Origin: Prochilodus magdalenae
Taxonomy: Eukaryota; Chordata; Actinopteri; Characiformes; Prochilodontidae
Reading direction: 5' to 3'
NCBI GenBank assembly: GCA_024036415.1
Contig: JAMWET010003901.1
Span: 159,501 to 223,500, forward strand
DNA: 64,000 nt
Shown here piece after piece: positions 41,301 to 64,000 of this stretch (position 1 is the stretch's first letter; every line of letters begins with the position of its first letter). Below the pieces are notes generated by a model, which was not told where the DNA came from, made no database searches, and saw only the letters and a list, made by a program, of their open reading frames with translations. Made by a program: the position numbers and the translations under genes.

Positions 41301-43064
41301 CAGGCATGGTAAAATGAATATAGCAAATATAAATAAATGAAATCTCAGATTATAATGCTGTTCATAAGCATATTTAGGAGTTTCCACATAAACCTATTGC
41401 AAGCAAATGAAAGAAACTACATTTTTATAGAAATAATTAAATTCCAATTCTATAAAATGTAAGTCTCAGTGGTGGCCTTAATTCCCCTGCACTGCAGAAG
41501 AGCTCTGTTGCCCTCTAGAGTTCAACGTTCTGTCCAAATTGACCATGAGTGCATCATCAGTCTCTGATAATTATAGGGAATCTCCTGGGGGTCGAATGGC
41601 TCTTATTCCGGTTTCGTTATGTGCTCCAAAGATGACCTCATGTCTGCTTACGATTAACAGAGAAACTGAAAGAGCTTTGCATCCTGTGAACTTCCCATCA
41701 TCTGCCACTGGTTACTGATCAGTCTGCACACACACAAACAGATGTACACAAACCTGAGTGAATATGTTTATACAATGCTCACCCTCCACAGTTCTGTGGG
41801 CGTGGGAACTCGTCATGATCGCACTGTTGTGAAGAGTAGACAGTATTCAGTTACTTGGGTGTAAATATTGTGTTCAGGAGTTCACCGTGCCATACCATAA
41901 GTGACAACTTAGTGGGCACCATTTACTCTAAACACACTGGAGGTTAGACCACATGCCATTTTCCTGCTCATTTAAGTCGTTCACAGGCGTATTAGACCCC
42001 TTCTCCTCCATCATGGCAAGCTGAAATCAGCCTAGCCCCACGTTTGATGACATCTTGCTGGAATTCGAAATATGGCTCCTCAAGCACTACCGACCAAATT
42101 CCTCCAAAATGAAATGGTGAAGCCATAAACAAAGTGAAAGGTGCCTTTCTAGAGGATTTCAGAGTCATGGCTGTTCACAGTGGTGGTGATGAGAACCAGA
42201 CATGCAGAGCATAGTTACATGAGGAAAGGGTGGTGGTGTAGAGTACACTGTCTAATACAACAGTGCACTACGTTACCATCATTAACACTGTATATAAAAA
42301 CCCAGAAGACTCAGAAGACAATATGTGGGGTTTAGTTTCTATTTCACAGGGTGTTGCTTCATCTACATTACTACAACAGCTTACCTGCTCCATCAACTCA
42401 TAGAAACTCCCAGTTACTACTATTTGGGATAAGGAATCGTCTCCATGTCAGCTATATTGGGAATGGATTTGAGAAGGGATCCCCGCTCTTAGTAAAAATT
42501 TACCACATCAATGAATTCATTTCAAAAGTTACCCACAGAGATTCTGAATTATCTGCCCAGTCCTCTCTGTCCGAATGGCGATGCTAATAAAGTAGGTCTA
42601 TTCAAGTATAAGTATCTTAACTGTAAACCAGTTGCTAAGCAACTTAATAAGTCTTATGTAAAGCAGCCTAATCTATGTTTGTTAAATGATGACTACATCT
42701 CAGTCTTACTGTAAGCCAAAGAAGAATATTATACACAGCCATAACAGCTGCAAAGAAGGTTAGTCTTAAATCATGGTTCGGGCCTTCGGATCTACTTGAA
42801 AGGCTAGCAGAATTTTAAAACGTAAGTGTTAAGAGCACTGGTATTAACAAAGCCAAACCTAGAACAGAGACTGGACAGAGATCTTTAAATATACACATAA
42901 GCTTGAGAGGAATTTTTTTTTTTTTTTTTTTATAAAATAAAATATAAATAAAACATAAAAAATTCTAATATTAATCGTCTTTAATCTCCACCACGTGTGA
43001 CAAGATTCATAACTATAGATTCCACTATGAAGCATTAATAAGCTCACAAGACCACCTTGTTTAA
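41301..43064. other. Intergenic sequence without recognised genes
   Basis: AT-rich, with an 18-base T run near 42910. No exon of a known family is seen on either strand. Confidence 0.4.
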
Positions 43065-43430
43065 GGTGGTGGTAACTTTAGACTCCTGCAGATGGCGTGT
43101 AATGAGTATGATGGAGCTATAAACACCTGTGTGGTGTGAGTGACGGGATCCATAGACTGAGAGGAGGTGGTACAGTGCAGTAAGTGTCTCGTTCAATTTA
43201 TGGAAAATGGGTCAAAAAGCAGATGTTAATGACTGGCTACAAGGAGTGACTGGATTTGGGTGTTTAGTGTGTAGGAAGTAGCTGGATCTGCAGGTGTATG
43301 GAAGGGAACTCACCACAGAATTGTGCCAGGGAAGGCATCCACCAAATCTTCCTGATAAAGATGTGATGTGAAGTGGTTCACTGTAGAAAAGATTACATTC
43401 TGGTTTCCTTACAGAGGGCCTGACAGGCAC
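43065..43430 (+). mobile_element. Tc1-like relic related to 2461-2930
   Basis: 'ggtggtaactttagactcct', 'gatccatagactgagaggag' and 'taggaagtagctggatctgc' match the relic at 2461-2720. Truncated and without an open frame. Confidence 0.5.
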
Positions 43431-44108
43431 CAGGAGTCATGATGTCAGCCTCACTAATCCAGCAAATTTTTATTTCCTATTCAATAATAGTAATGGTGTC
43501 CAGAAAACCAACAACTGTGATCACTTATGACTTGAGAAATTTCCCTAGAATAAGGCATTTTATCATTATGATTTTTTATGCAGACGAGATTTATAAACAA
43601 TTATTGAAATGACCCTTTGAGATTTATAATTTGATAATCATTAGGAAGCTAATATGCAAGTTAGCAAGTCCATTAGTCTCATACACATGCACATACAGAA
43701 AGCCACAGATTCTTCCAAGTTTAATCCAATCATTAAAATGTCAATCCGGGTAGTTTGACAAATGTGTGTCATTCAAGAGAAACTTGTCAAGTCATAATTT
43801 GCAAGGTGCTGATTATGGTAAATAAATATGAACCTATGATCAAATATACATTTTAGGGATTTTTTTTTTCCAGGTTTTCCACTACTTTACTATTTTGAAA
43901 ATTACATGTTAAGAGGTCAAGATGTGCATGCTGGTGTCGTAGGTCATACTGGACACCAAGTAAAATGTTTTTACAGTATTTGTCATGGAGAAATTACAAC
44001 CTCTAGTTCCAATCACCACTGCTGTAAAGAAATCAGCAGGCCCATGTACACTGAGCCATTTCACATCAAATGACTATTTTGAGAAGTGAAATACACATAA
44101 CTGCATCT

Positions 44109-44114
44109 TTTATT
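44109..44114 (-). terminator. Possible polyadenylation signal of the Rho gene
   Basis: AATAAA on the minus strand about 1.07 kb past the stop codon, a length in line with Rho gene 3' UTRs. Other AT-rich hexamers exist nearby, so this is tentative. Confidence 0.3.
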
Positions 44115-45176
44115 TATGGGACCCAATGGAATTCTTTTTAAAACCCCAAATGAGCTCACTAGACAGGAATGCAGCTACTTTACCACCTCGCTCTGCAATA
44201 ACTAAGATCATCTCAAAACCACAGTATCAGCATTAACAGTCTGGAGGGGCTTGAGCCATGATATTATAGGATGCTAAGCCGGGAGAAAGTAGAGGAATAC
44301 ACAATAAGAGCTGGTATAGGTAGGCTGGCACCGGAGTAAAGTTAAGGGAATTTAATGGAGTCAAATCTGCCACGTCTGCAAGATTCATGACTTGCTGCCC
44401 CTCCTGGCCCTGAGGGCCAGAGGAACAGGACTAACTGCAAGTGAGACATTTCCATCAAGATACAGACAGTGTCAGACTCCTCTCACACGTGTGCACACAG
44501 CACAGGCTGAACGAGCTAATTTCGTTAGCACTCTGGGCTAACTCAGTTTCACCCCACTGAGCCCCATCTTTGCTGTTCATCCGAATTACCTCTGGCTGCT
44601 GATTTGAGAGCAGTTCCGCTGTGCCTGGCCAAAACTCGAGGGGTTACAGCTTACAGTGGCCCACAATTACTGCTTATACCACACAGACTAAGACACGATG
44701 ATGCCAGGAGGTTTGAATGAATAATAAATGTATTCTTGATAATTCTCCAAACAAAGCAGAGTTTTGCCAGTCAGGCTTCAGCTCAATAAGTAAACAATTC
44801 ATAAAGAAGCAATGTTTGAATATAACATGGAATGAGGAAAGAGAGAAAATGAGAGAGAAAGAGGAGACTAAGATTTATGTACAAATACATACAAAATCAA
44901 ATCGATCAATCTTTCTCCCGCACAGAGGAAGATATGCTGGTAGAAGAAAGGAAAAGTCAGAGATAGCAGAACAGGTCTGTGTGCATACAGAAACTTTAAG
45001 AGCACAGGTGGATTGGTTTCTCTATAAACAGGTTTGTCAGTCTCTCTCGCGCACATCTTGCTTGCGTGAAATGCGTAATACAGTACGGCGATGATGTTGG
45101 TTTGGTAAAGGTTTTTTTTTTTCTTCCTGGAGCACTGGGTCAACCGTTGGCAGAAGTATGTGCATGTAGCGCAGCC

Positions 45177-57050
<11,874 letters not shown>

Positions 57051-57058
57051 TTTCAGAG

Positions 57059-57557
57059 GAAGAAAAGAAATAAATAAAGAAAAAAGGAGAAAAGAAAGAA
57101 AGAAAAAAAGAGAAAAGACAGAAAGAAAGAAAGAAAGAAAAAAAAAAGAGAAAAGACAGACAGACAGAGGAAAAAAGTAGAAAAGAAAGAAAGGGAAGAC
57201 AAAAGAAAAAGAAAGGGATGACGAAAAGAAAGGGAGGACGAAAGATAGAAAGTAAGAAAGAAAGAAAGGGAGGACGAAAGAAAGAAAGCGAGGACAAAAG
57301 ATAGAAAGAAAAAGAAAGAAAGAAAGGACGAAAGAAAGAAAGAAAGGACGAAAGAAAGGACGAAATAAAGAAAGGACGAAATAAAGAAAGGACGAAAGAA
57401 AGAAAGGACGAAAAGAAAGGGAGGGAGGGAGGACGAAAGAAAGAAAGCGAGGACAAAAGATAGAAAGGGAGGACGAAAGAAAGAAAGAAAAAGAAAGAAA
57501 GAAAGAAAGAAAGAAAGAAAAAGAAAAGAAAGAAAGAAAGGAAAATGAAAAGAAAGA
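57059..57557. repeat. 500-base polypurine tract (GAAA/GGACGAAA)n
   Basis: Almost pure A/G on the plus strand, built of gaaagaaa units with recurring ggacgaaag motifs. The Phe-Leu-Ser-rich minus-strand open frames (about 195 codons) come only from this composition. Long mirror-type purine tracts of this kind can form triplex (H-DNA). Confidence 0.93.
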
Positions 57558-57569
57558 ATGGGTCCACAC

Positions 57570-60500
57570 TATCTATAATCAGAATGTTTTAACTAGAACA
57601 TATTGTGCTGTGTATTTTTAGGTATTGTCCAGACCGGGCTAGGACCAAGCCTGTGCTGTGGTGTGTGGTTCTCTGTACCAAACATTACAATCTCAATCAC
57701 CACAATACAGGATAGGATTCCCATCTCTATAGCTTGCTTGACTTGTGCTTCTGAAAGCAGAGCATCAGTTCTACAGAACTAAACCTGTACTGTAGGGCTG
57801 TGACACTATTACAAAAATGACAGAGAATGTGCAGATAATTAATCAACCTGTTTTGGCATGTGCACCACATATAGGGCATCAAATACTCACCGCCTCAACA
57901 CCAGCGCGTTCCCAGTCCAGCAACATCCAACATAGGCATCAGCGCCCGTGCCAGATAGGTATACAGGTATATGCACTCTTTATATTGTGCGTGAGGTTTT
58001 CATTGTCAATGATTGTTATCAGGTTATCAAATGTCATTGACTGTAACAAGCTGCACACCGTGGTCTGTGCTGAGGTACTGTGGTGATGCATTTATTGTCA
58101 GAGTCATACTGCACTGCAGTGTGTGGCAATAAATAGCAATCCGTAATGTATAGCATTTAATGCCAACCTGAAACAATTCTGAAGGAACATCTAAAAATAA
58201 GGAACCTGAAATACCCTGCTGTCCTCCCATTCTCCCTCTCTGTCCTAGAGAGTGTGTGTGGTGTGTGTCATGTTGCTGCAGCATGTGCAGTGTGGCAGCG
58301 ACACGGGGGATGCCAAGATAAAAAGTAGGCAGGCACAAAGAGAGCAGAAGGCTGGCTGTGACCGGACTGACAGCAGAAATGACTCTGTAAGGATAAAGAA
58401 TAGACCTTTTTATAAAGAATCACAGGAGAAAACTGCAGCAACAGAATGACCTCCAAACTGAAGCCGCCACAGATAGAAATGAGGTGAGCTGCACTAAACT
58501 GCATTTCCCCATTTATAAAAATATATACAAACACACTAATAAAATACCACAATTATCCTAAGATGATGTTAAAGGGAAATACCATACATACAGGTTAAAC
58601 CAGAAAAGGCACAAAAACACTCACAGCAGTCACAGCCAGCTCACGAGAACATTTCATATATCAGACAAACAGCTGCAGGTTTCCCTGCAAGGGAAATATC
58701 AGGCTAAAACATGGTCACAGACACCAGGGGCTCAGTCAAAACAGCCACAGACGGCCAAGTTTAAACTCTCTTACCAGATTAGTCACAGGGTTATAATCTT
58801 CATAAGCAAAATTAGGCTCAGTATACTACATGTAAAGCACAAATTTTACTGAGTGTGATATTACAGCCTTTGCTTTATCTGCTTTCACATCTGTTTCAGC
58901 GTTGGGGATCGTTGCAAAATTACTGGCAGAGAAAGTGTATAAGCACTTTGTGAAGGAATCGGGGGAAAAAAACCCAAAACAAAACAAAACACACAACCCC
59001 CACCACAGCAAAGCTCACCAGTTCAACCATTTACCACTAGGTTTATCAAGGCAGCAGTGAGTAATGTTTGTTTATTTGAGCTCAAGCTGTTTCTGTTATT
59101 AAGTATTGACATCTGAAAGCTGAAAGTTATTAAGTATCAACAGCTAAGAAGCAAGACAATGTGTCAAAGAAGCATTATTCAAAGCGCCACAATCCATCAA
59201 ATTCATATCCTTAGTAATAGGGGCAAGATATCACCATTCACACAGTGCCTCCTCCCGCCTCTTCACTCCTTTCAAGTCTATAAGAAACAAGTTCAGTAGA
59301 AAGCTTTGCCAAAAGTGGAAACCAACGCAAACGTTAACGCTTCCATTTATAGCTCTTCTAGTGTTTGCTGCTGGATATGGATTCTTGCACAGAATGCAAG
59401 AATCTCTTTGCATGACCCCTCTCCACAATGCAGCTCCGAGGTGCTGAAGAACACAGAAGGCAATGCAGAAAATAATATTACCTTAATTCCTGAATTGTAT
59501 CCGATTTTATAGCATCTGATCTCCATTTAGAAAATCCCTATGCATATCCCTAAACTATGCATTCAAGGTCACTAAGTGATTGCTGAAATGCAAACACACA
59601 ATCAAAACTTTGAAAATTAAAGTTTGAAATGTAAACTTTTGAAAGTCCAGCAGCTTCTACTGATGTAAAAAAGTCTGATTAACTGAAGAATAAAAAATAT
59701 TGCATCTGCATCTGCTGTTTATCAGAGAATCACTGGTCCCCAGTTTATTAGCAAAGCCTTTTGCCGCAGGTTCAGTCAACCCATTAAAATTCACCACCAC
59801 CGTTGTGTGTGTTTTTTTAATCTAGTGTACCACATCTCTAAAAATATACATTGAAGAATAACAAGTATTTGCATTGTAATTTGACCACACCCCATTTTAA
59901 TAATTGTGTGTGTGAGATCATGTGAGACATGGCTTTAACTTACAACCAAATCCTAGAAAATACCAGAGATTCTATTGTGTACCACCATTCGGCCTAACAA
60001 TACCAAGATATTATTTCTGGTCCATATCGCCCGGCCCTACCAGGAGCTTCAACATGACTTCACAAGACACCATCTAGAAAGCATTGAAACAATTCGACTC
60101 CATGCTACAAAGACTCACTATAATCTTATGAGGTACAAATTGGAATCACATGACAGGACGGGGCAGGGCTAACTGGACAGCATTTAAACTTAACTAAATA
60201 TCTTTGGAACACAGATGCATAGACATCTTTACACATACCAGCAGATGTTGGAAGGTTTTAATCTAAAAATCTTACATATTGGTCCTTTAACCTGTACTTG
60301 TACACACAAAACTAAAAATAAATAAATATGTATATATATTTGTGACTGTTATTGATTGTGAGGTAAAATATCACTTTGTTGAAATATGGAAATATATGTC
60401 AGGGCTGCTACCCACAAGACCATCTTTAATGGTCACAATTATTACTCTACAACATGAAATTGAAAAAGGTCTAGAGGTGGCATGTTGTGTCAGGAAAGAC

Positions 60501-63500
60501 ATGACTTTTGATGCATGGCCAATACAGAAGTACATTTCCAACCATATTAATTATTGAACCTTTAACGCTTGTTTGCACTTGCATGAAGGATCAGACAGGA
60601 ACTTTAAAAAAACAGAAAAACCAATAGAGTAATAGAGATCCTATGAGTAAACTAAAAGTCTATACCATAACACACAGCAGATTCTTTAGCACAATTAACG
60701 TATCTAGCGTCAGCTTTTAGCTCGCTGGTTCCTTAAACAGCTATGAACCGTTCTCTTATGCCTCTACGTTGTAGTAGAGCAGTGTGCTTTGCAACAGGGC
60801 CAGCTAGCTGTGCATTCGGGACAAGACCAGGGCTCTGGGCTCACCCTGTGAAGCAAAACACACTTCCTGATCCAGGGAGGGGTACTTGGCAGAGTGTGTG
60901 CCTAGAAGGGCTTCCACACAGAAACAACAGAAGGGCTAGGCTCAAATCTGCTTCTGCTCTTCCAAAACACACGGCCCAGTCTGCAGCCAAGGCCTAGAGA
61001 TCCTACTGACATGATCACTGAGAATGTCCTTAGAGAGAAGCAGTGAACAGAAATGGCCAGGCATTAACAGAAAGCAATAAGAAGTGCATGAGAAAGAGAG
61101 TTTCATTAAGACCAGAAATAGGAATCTGTGATAACTGGCTAGAATCTGATTATGGAAAATGAATGGAAATTAGATTACATTAATGAAGGGATTTGACAAA
61201 TGTGATTTGAAGATTTACACCAAGGATTCACAGGGTAATTGTGTCCGGTCGTGGTAGCTTTCAGGCTGCAGCTCAATCAGAAAGATGATCCAGGTGAGAA
61301 AATGTCATGTTCATTGTTCATCCCTGAGGAAGCTTGACCTGAGCACAAGTGCTGGCCAGTGACCGTGTGTGATGGAGCAGCAATATGACAACGGAGACTT
61401 TAAGCTCCTGCAGTTGTCTTTGGACTGTGAGCTGTAAGGGGCAGTACTGTGAAACTGACCGATGTCAAAATGTTGTGCTTAGTCTGGATTTCAGGGGCTA
61501 CAGTTATGAGCAACTGACAATATCAACCTAAATAACTGGATATATTTCAAATTTATACCCTACAAGTTTTAGTTTAGTACTGACTGCTATGACTGTCAAA
61601 CCAAAAGAGCAGCAACTCACAGTCTTTAAAAATCCCTAGTTGGAATTCCAGCCCTTTATTTAGTTACACAACATCATGACATAACATGACTGCCCACTGA
61701 AAAAAATCATCCCCTAAAAAAGGGAATGTAGTTTTGTTCCCTCTTAAGGGTCGTACAGGTCAGTGGCAACTGGTCAAAGTGGAGCCTTCAGCTTGTATAG
61801 TTTTCACACAGTTCAAGAGGGGCTGACTATATTTGGCACCCCAATGGAACAACCATATACATGTTTTAGCTCTACCAAAAGCCAGCCTGAAGTTTACTCG
61901 CCTGATTTTTCTTTCAAACTTCTTCTGACAACATCTTGTTTGATCTCTTCAGAGCCTCTGCCATGACATACATGCTGGGAATACTGATAGCTAGCTAAAG
62001 ACCCATAGCTGTTGGTGCGTCACATGGTGTTGTAAACATTTACACTAGACACTAGACATTACGGGCCTGGAATGGCAATGATAGAGATCGCATTCTCCTC
62101 TTTACAAGTCAGTGTACCATCAAAATTATATTAAAGCTGGAAATTTAAGGACAAAAACCCTTTACATAAATGTCGCTGCAACAGCATGCTCAGAGGCATT
62201 CTTTTGTGGACCAGAGATTTTTTGATACCTGGGAAACATTTGCATTTTCAGACATATCTGGATGAGAGCTTGCATGTACCAAACAATTGCATTGGTCTGT
62301 TATTTGTGGGAACGCAAAATTATTACCCATTAGAAACTGAACAAAGCACCTGACCCCGTTTACCCTTTAGACTGGGGTCATGCTTTATTCCCCCCAAACA
62401 CACAGTGCTGGACATATAAAACAAAAATATCTTCAATGAAGGACCGTCACTCTCCCTATGTATCTTGGGGCAATAGATCTGTGAGAGATGTAGACACTCA
62501 TGAAGAACATGTTGTTAATATTTGATGTTGGCAGGAAGAGCAGAGCTCAGAGAGACGGACCTGCTACAAGGCGAGATGTGACAGTGTTGCCTGAATCTTC
62601 ACACACTTAGAATTCCAGACATCAAATTCCAGCCGACTGCGAAATGACTTTCTGTGCTCCTTTTCCTACAAGCAGACATTGGAGTAGCATGCTCAGGTTA
62701 ACAACCATCCAAGTCAGACTAGATCAACACTTCCTCAAGATCCATGACACTAAATGTTTTCCCCAAGAAACCCAGAAAACACTCTGGCAGACTGTATCTG
62801 CCATCACAGATAGAACCTGTGCTAAACCTCAATTTAGTGCAACCTGTTGGAGGAAATTAGAAGGATTTAATGACCTTCAAGTATTTATTGTATTTTATTT
62901 TTATTAAAGGACAAGCTGCCCTATCCATTTCAAACTTATCTTTTGCCTCAGCTATGGTAACAACATCCATAGCTCATCAGAGATTTGTCGAGGGGCGTCT
63001 TCCTTTCACATGAATAAAAACAGGAAAACGATGAAATCAGCTACAACCATTAGATCAAAACAGCAGTAAATCATGAGGGAAATTCCTGCAGGAAAAGATT
63101 TAAAGAAATACTCCAAAGGTTTTCAACCTTATCTTCTTATCTGCTGCTTCTTTAGTGTACAGTCCAACAGTCCATACAGTTTCCCCACTCACGGATTACA
63201 TGGCTTCACAGTGCACCCGCGTGCATGGACACACTTCATATTAAAATCTGCCCATTCTGGAATCTGTTTTGGGAGTGAAAAATCAAGGGATTCACAAAAG
63301 TAGCAAAGTTGTCCTGTTTTCCCTTTTTTGATGAGCTCATGAATAATGTGATGAGCGCCGTTTTGCTGGTTTACGGCTACGAGGCACAGCAATGGTCACA
63401 CAGAAGCAACATGTCGAAACAGACACACAATAATTTTAACCTCCATGTAAGCAAGCTATTTCATCATAGTATTTAGTTAGCTATGATGGTATATTCTAGA

Positions 63501-64000
63501 GTTTGTTAGCAGCTAACTGTATCTATGCTAGCTACTTGCTTTCAATCTCAACAAGACAAAGTGGTTACTCAAAATGAACAAAATTAATTTCATATTCTGA
63601 TGATACAGTACAGCAGGAGAAAATGTAGTCTTGTTAAGCATAAAAAAAAGAAACATAAAAAACGAACATGAATGTTATTTGTTTAGCGACTGCACCCCCA
63701 GCCCCCTCCCCACACACCGTGCTCCCCAAAGCATATTTCAAATTTGTATAAAATGCAGCAGTCGATTATCACATAACAATTTTACCACACTTTTATTTGG
63801 TTTCTGCTGCAAATGTGTTTCCAGTCAGTATGATTTCCTGTTCCTTGACTAAGTGCAGACATGCCCGTCTGTAGTAATTGTCTAAAATTATTCTCCAGTC
63901 TAAACTGACCATTTGCTACAGATGTGGCAGATAGAGATTAGGTTCAAAACATTATAGAGTAGTTCTTTATTCAGGAGCGCAACTGAGACACTAAACTAGG
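57570..64000. other. Sequence upstream of the Rho gene, part 2
   Basis: I see no exon of a recognised family on either strand. Short open frames (for example 60743-60997 and 58268-58552) lack family motifs and splice context. It is AT-rich with scattered repeat-like scraps. It may include the distal 5' UTR exon or promoter of rhoc, or an intergenic spacer. Confidence 0.4.

Noticed and set aside
60743..60997. Plus-strand 84-codon frame as a possible exon
   Set aside because: It has no recognisable domain, no repeat or splice support, and a composition explained by a locally GC-richer patch.

Overview
This is vertebrate nuclear DNA, most likely from a ray-finned fish and perhaps an otophysan (characin, catfish or knifefish relatives). 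The evidence is multi-exon genes with GT-AG introns, low GC with abundant microsatellites, and a dense load of interspersed repeats of kinds common in fish (Tc1/mariner relics, tRNA-derived SINEs, many MITEs). The clade guess rests on the look of the repeats only.

Layout. (1) 951-5747, plus strand: the last six coding exons of a MOV10-type RNA helicase; its upstream exons lie outside the window. (2) 5748-7974: an intergenic spacer with SINE and MITE fragments and a GC-richer promoter-like stretch. (3) 7975-35682, plus strand: a second, full-length MOV10 paralogue in tandem, 23 recognisable coding exons and about 1,037 residues, with introns packed with transposon debris. (4) 35683-45176: a repeat-filled spacer. 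(5) 45177-53723, minus strand: a complete four-exon RhoA/B/C-type GTPase of 193 residues, best called rhoc. (6) 53724-64000: sequence upstream of the Rho start codon with no recognisable coding exon; it should hold the non-coding 5' exon(s) of rhoc or lie beyond them.

The tail-to-tail order MOV10(+) / RHOC(-) is the arrangement I know from human chromosome 1p13, which supports both identifications. MOV10 is a cytoplasmic SF1 helicase that restricts retroelements and RNA viruses and works with the RNA-silencing machinery. RhoC is a prenylated actin-regulating GTPase. The two are neighbours by old synteny, not by shared function.

Most notable observations: (a) the Rho gene is intact, but its P-loop reads G-D-R-M-C-G-K-T, with Arg and Met at positions 14 and 15 where Rho proteins have Gly and Ala; position 14 matches the Ras Gly12 hot spot, so a GTPase-impaired, constitutively GTP-bound Rho is a serious possibility. 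(b) An intron of the complete MOV10 gene holds a THAP zinc-finger ORF broken by one in-frame TGA, with a second spliced-looking ORF converging on it from the opposite strand, probably an internally deleted two-gene DNA transposon. (c) MOV10 exons 6 and 7 cannot be joined in frame with ordinary splice sites, and a Tc1 relic ends about 27 bases before exon 6. (d) Several nested insertions have clear target-site duplications: a solo LTR inside a mariner-like element, a 5'-truncated LINE-like insert inside a Tc1 relic, and a SINE inside a TTAA-flanked element. (e) A roughly 1.1 kb, 28-bp minisatellite produces a spurious 410-residue ORF. No CRISPR, operon or prokaryotic system is present.
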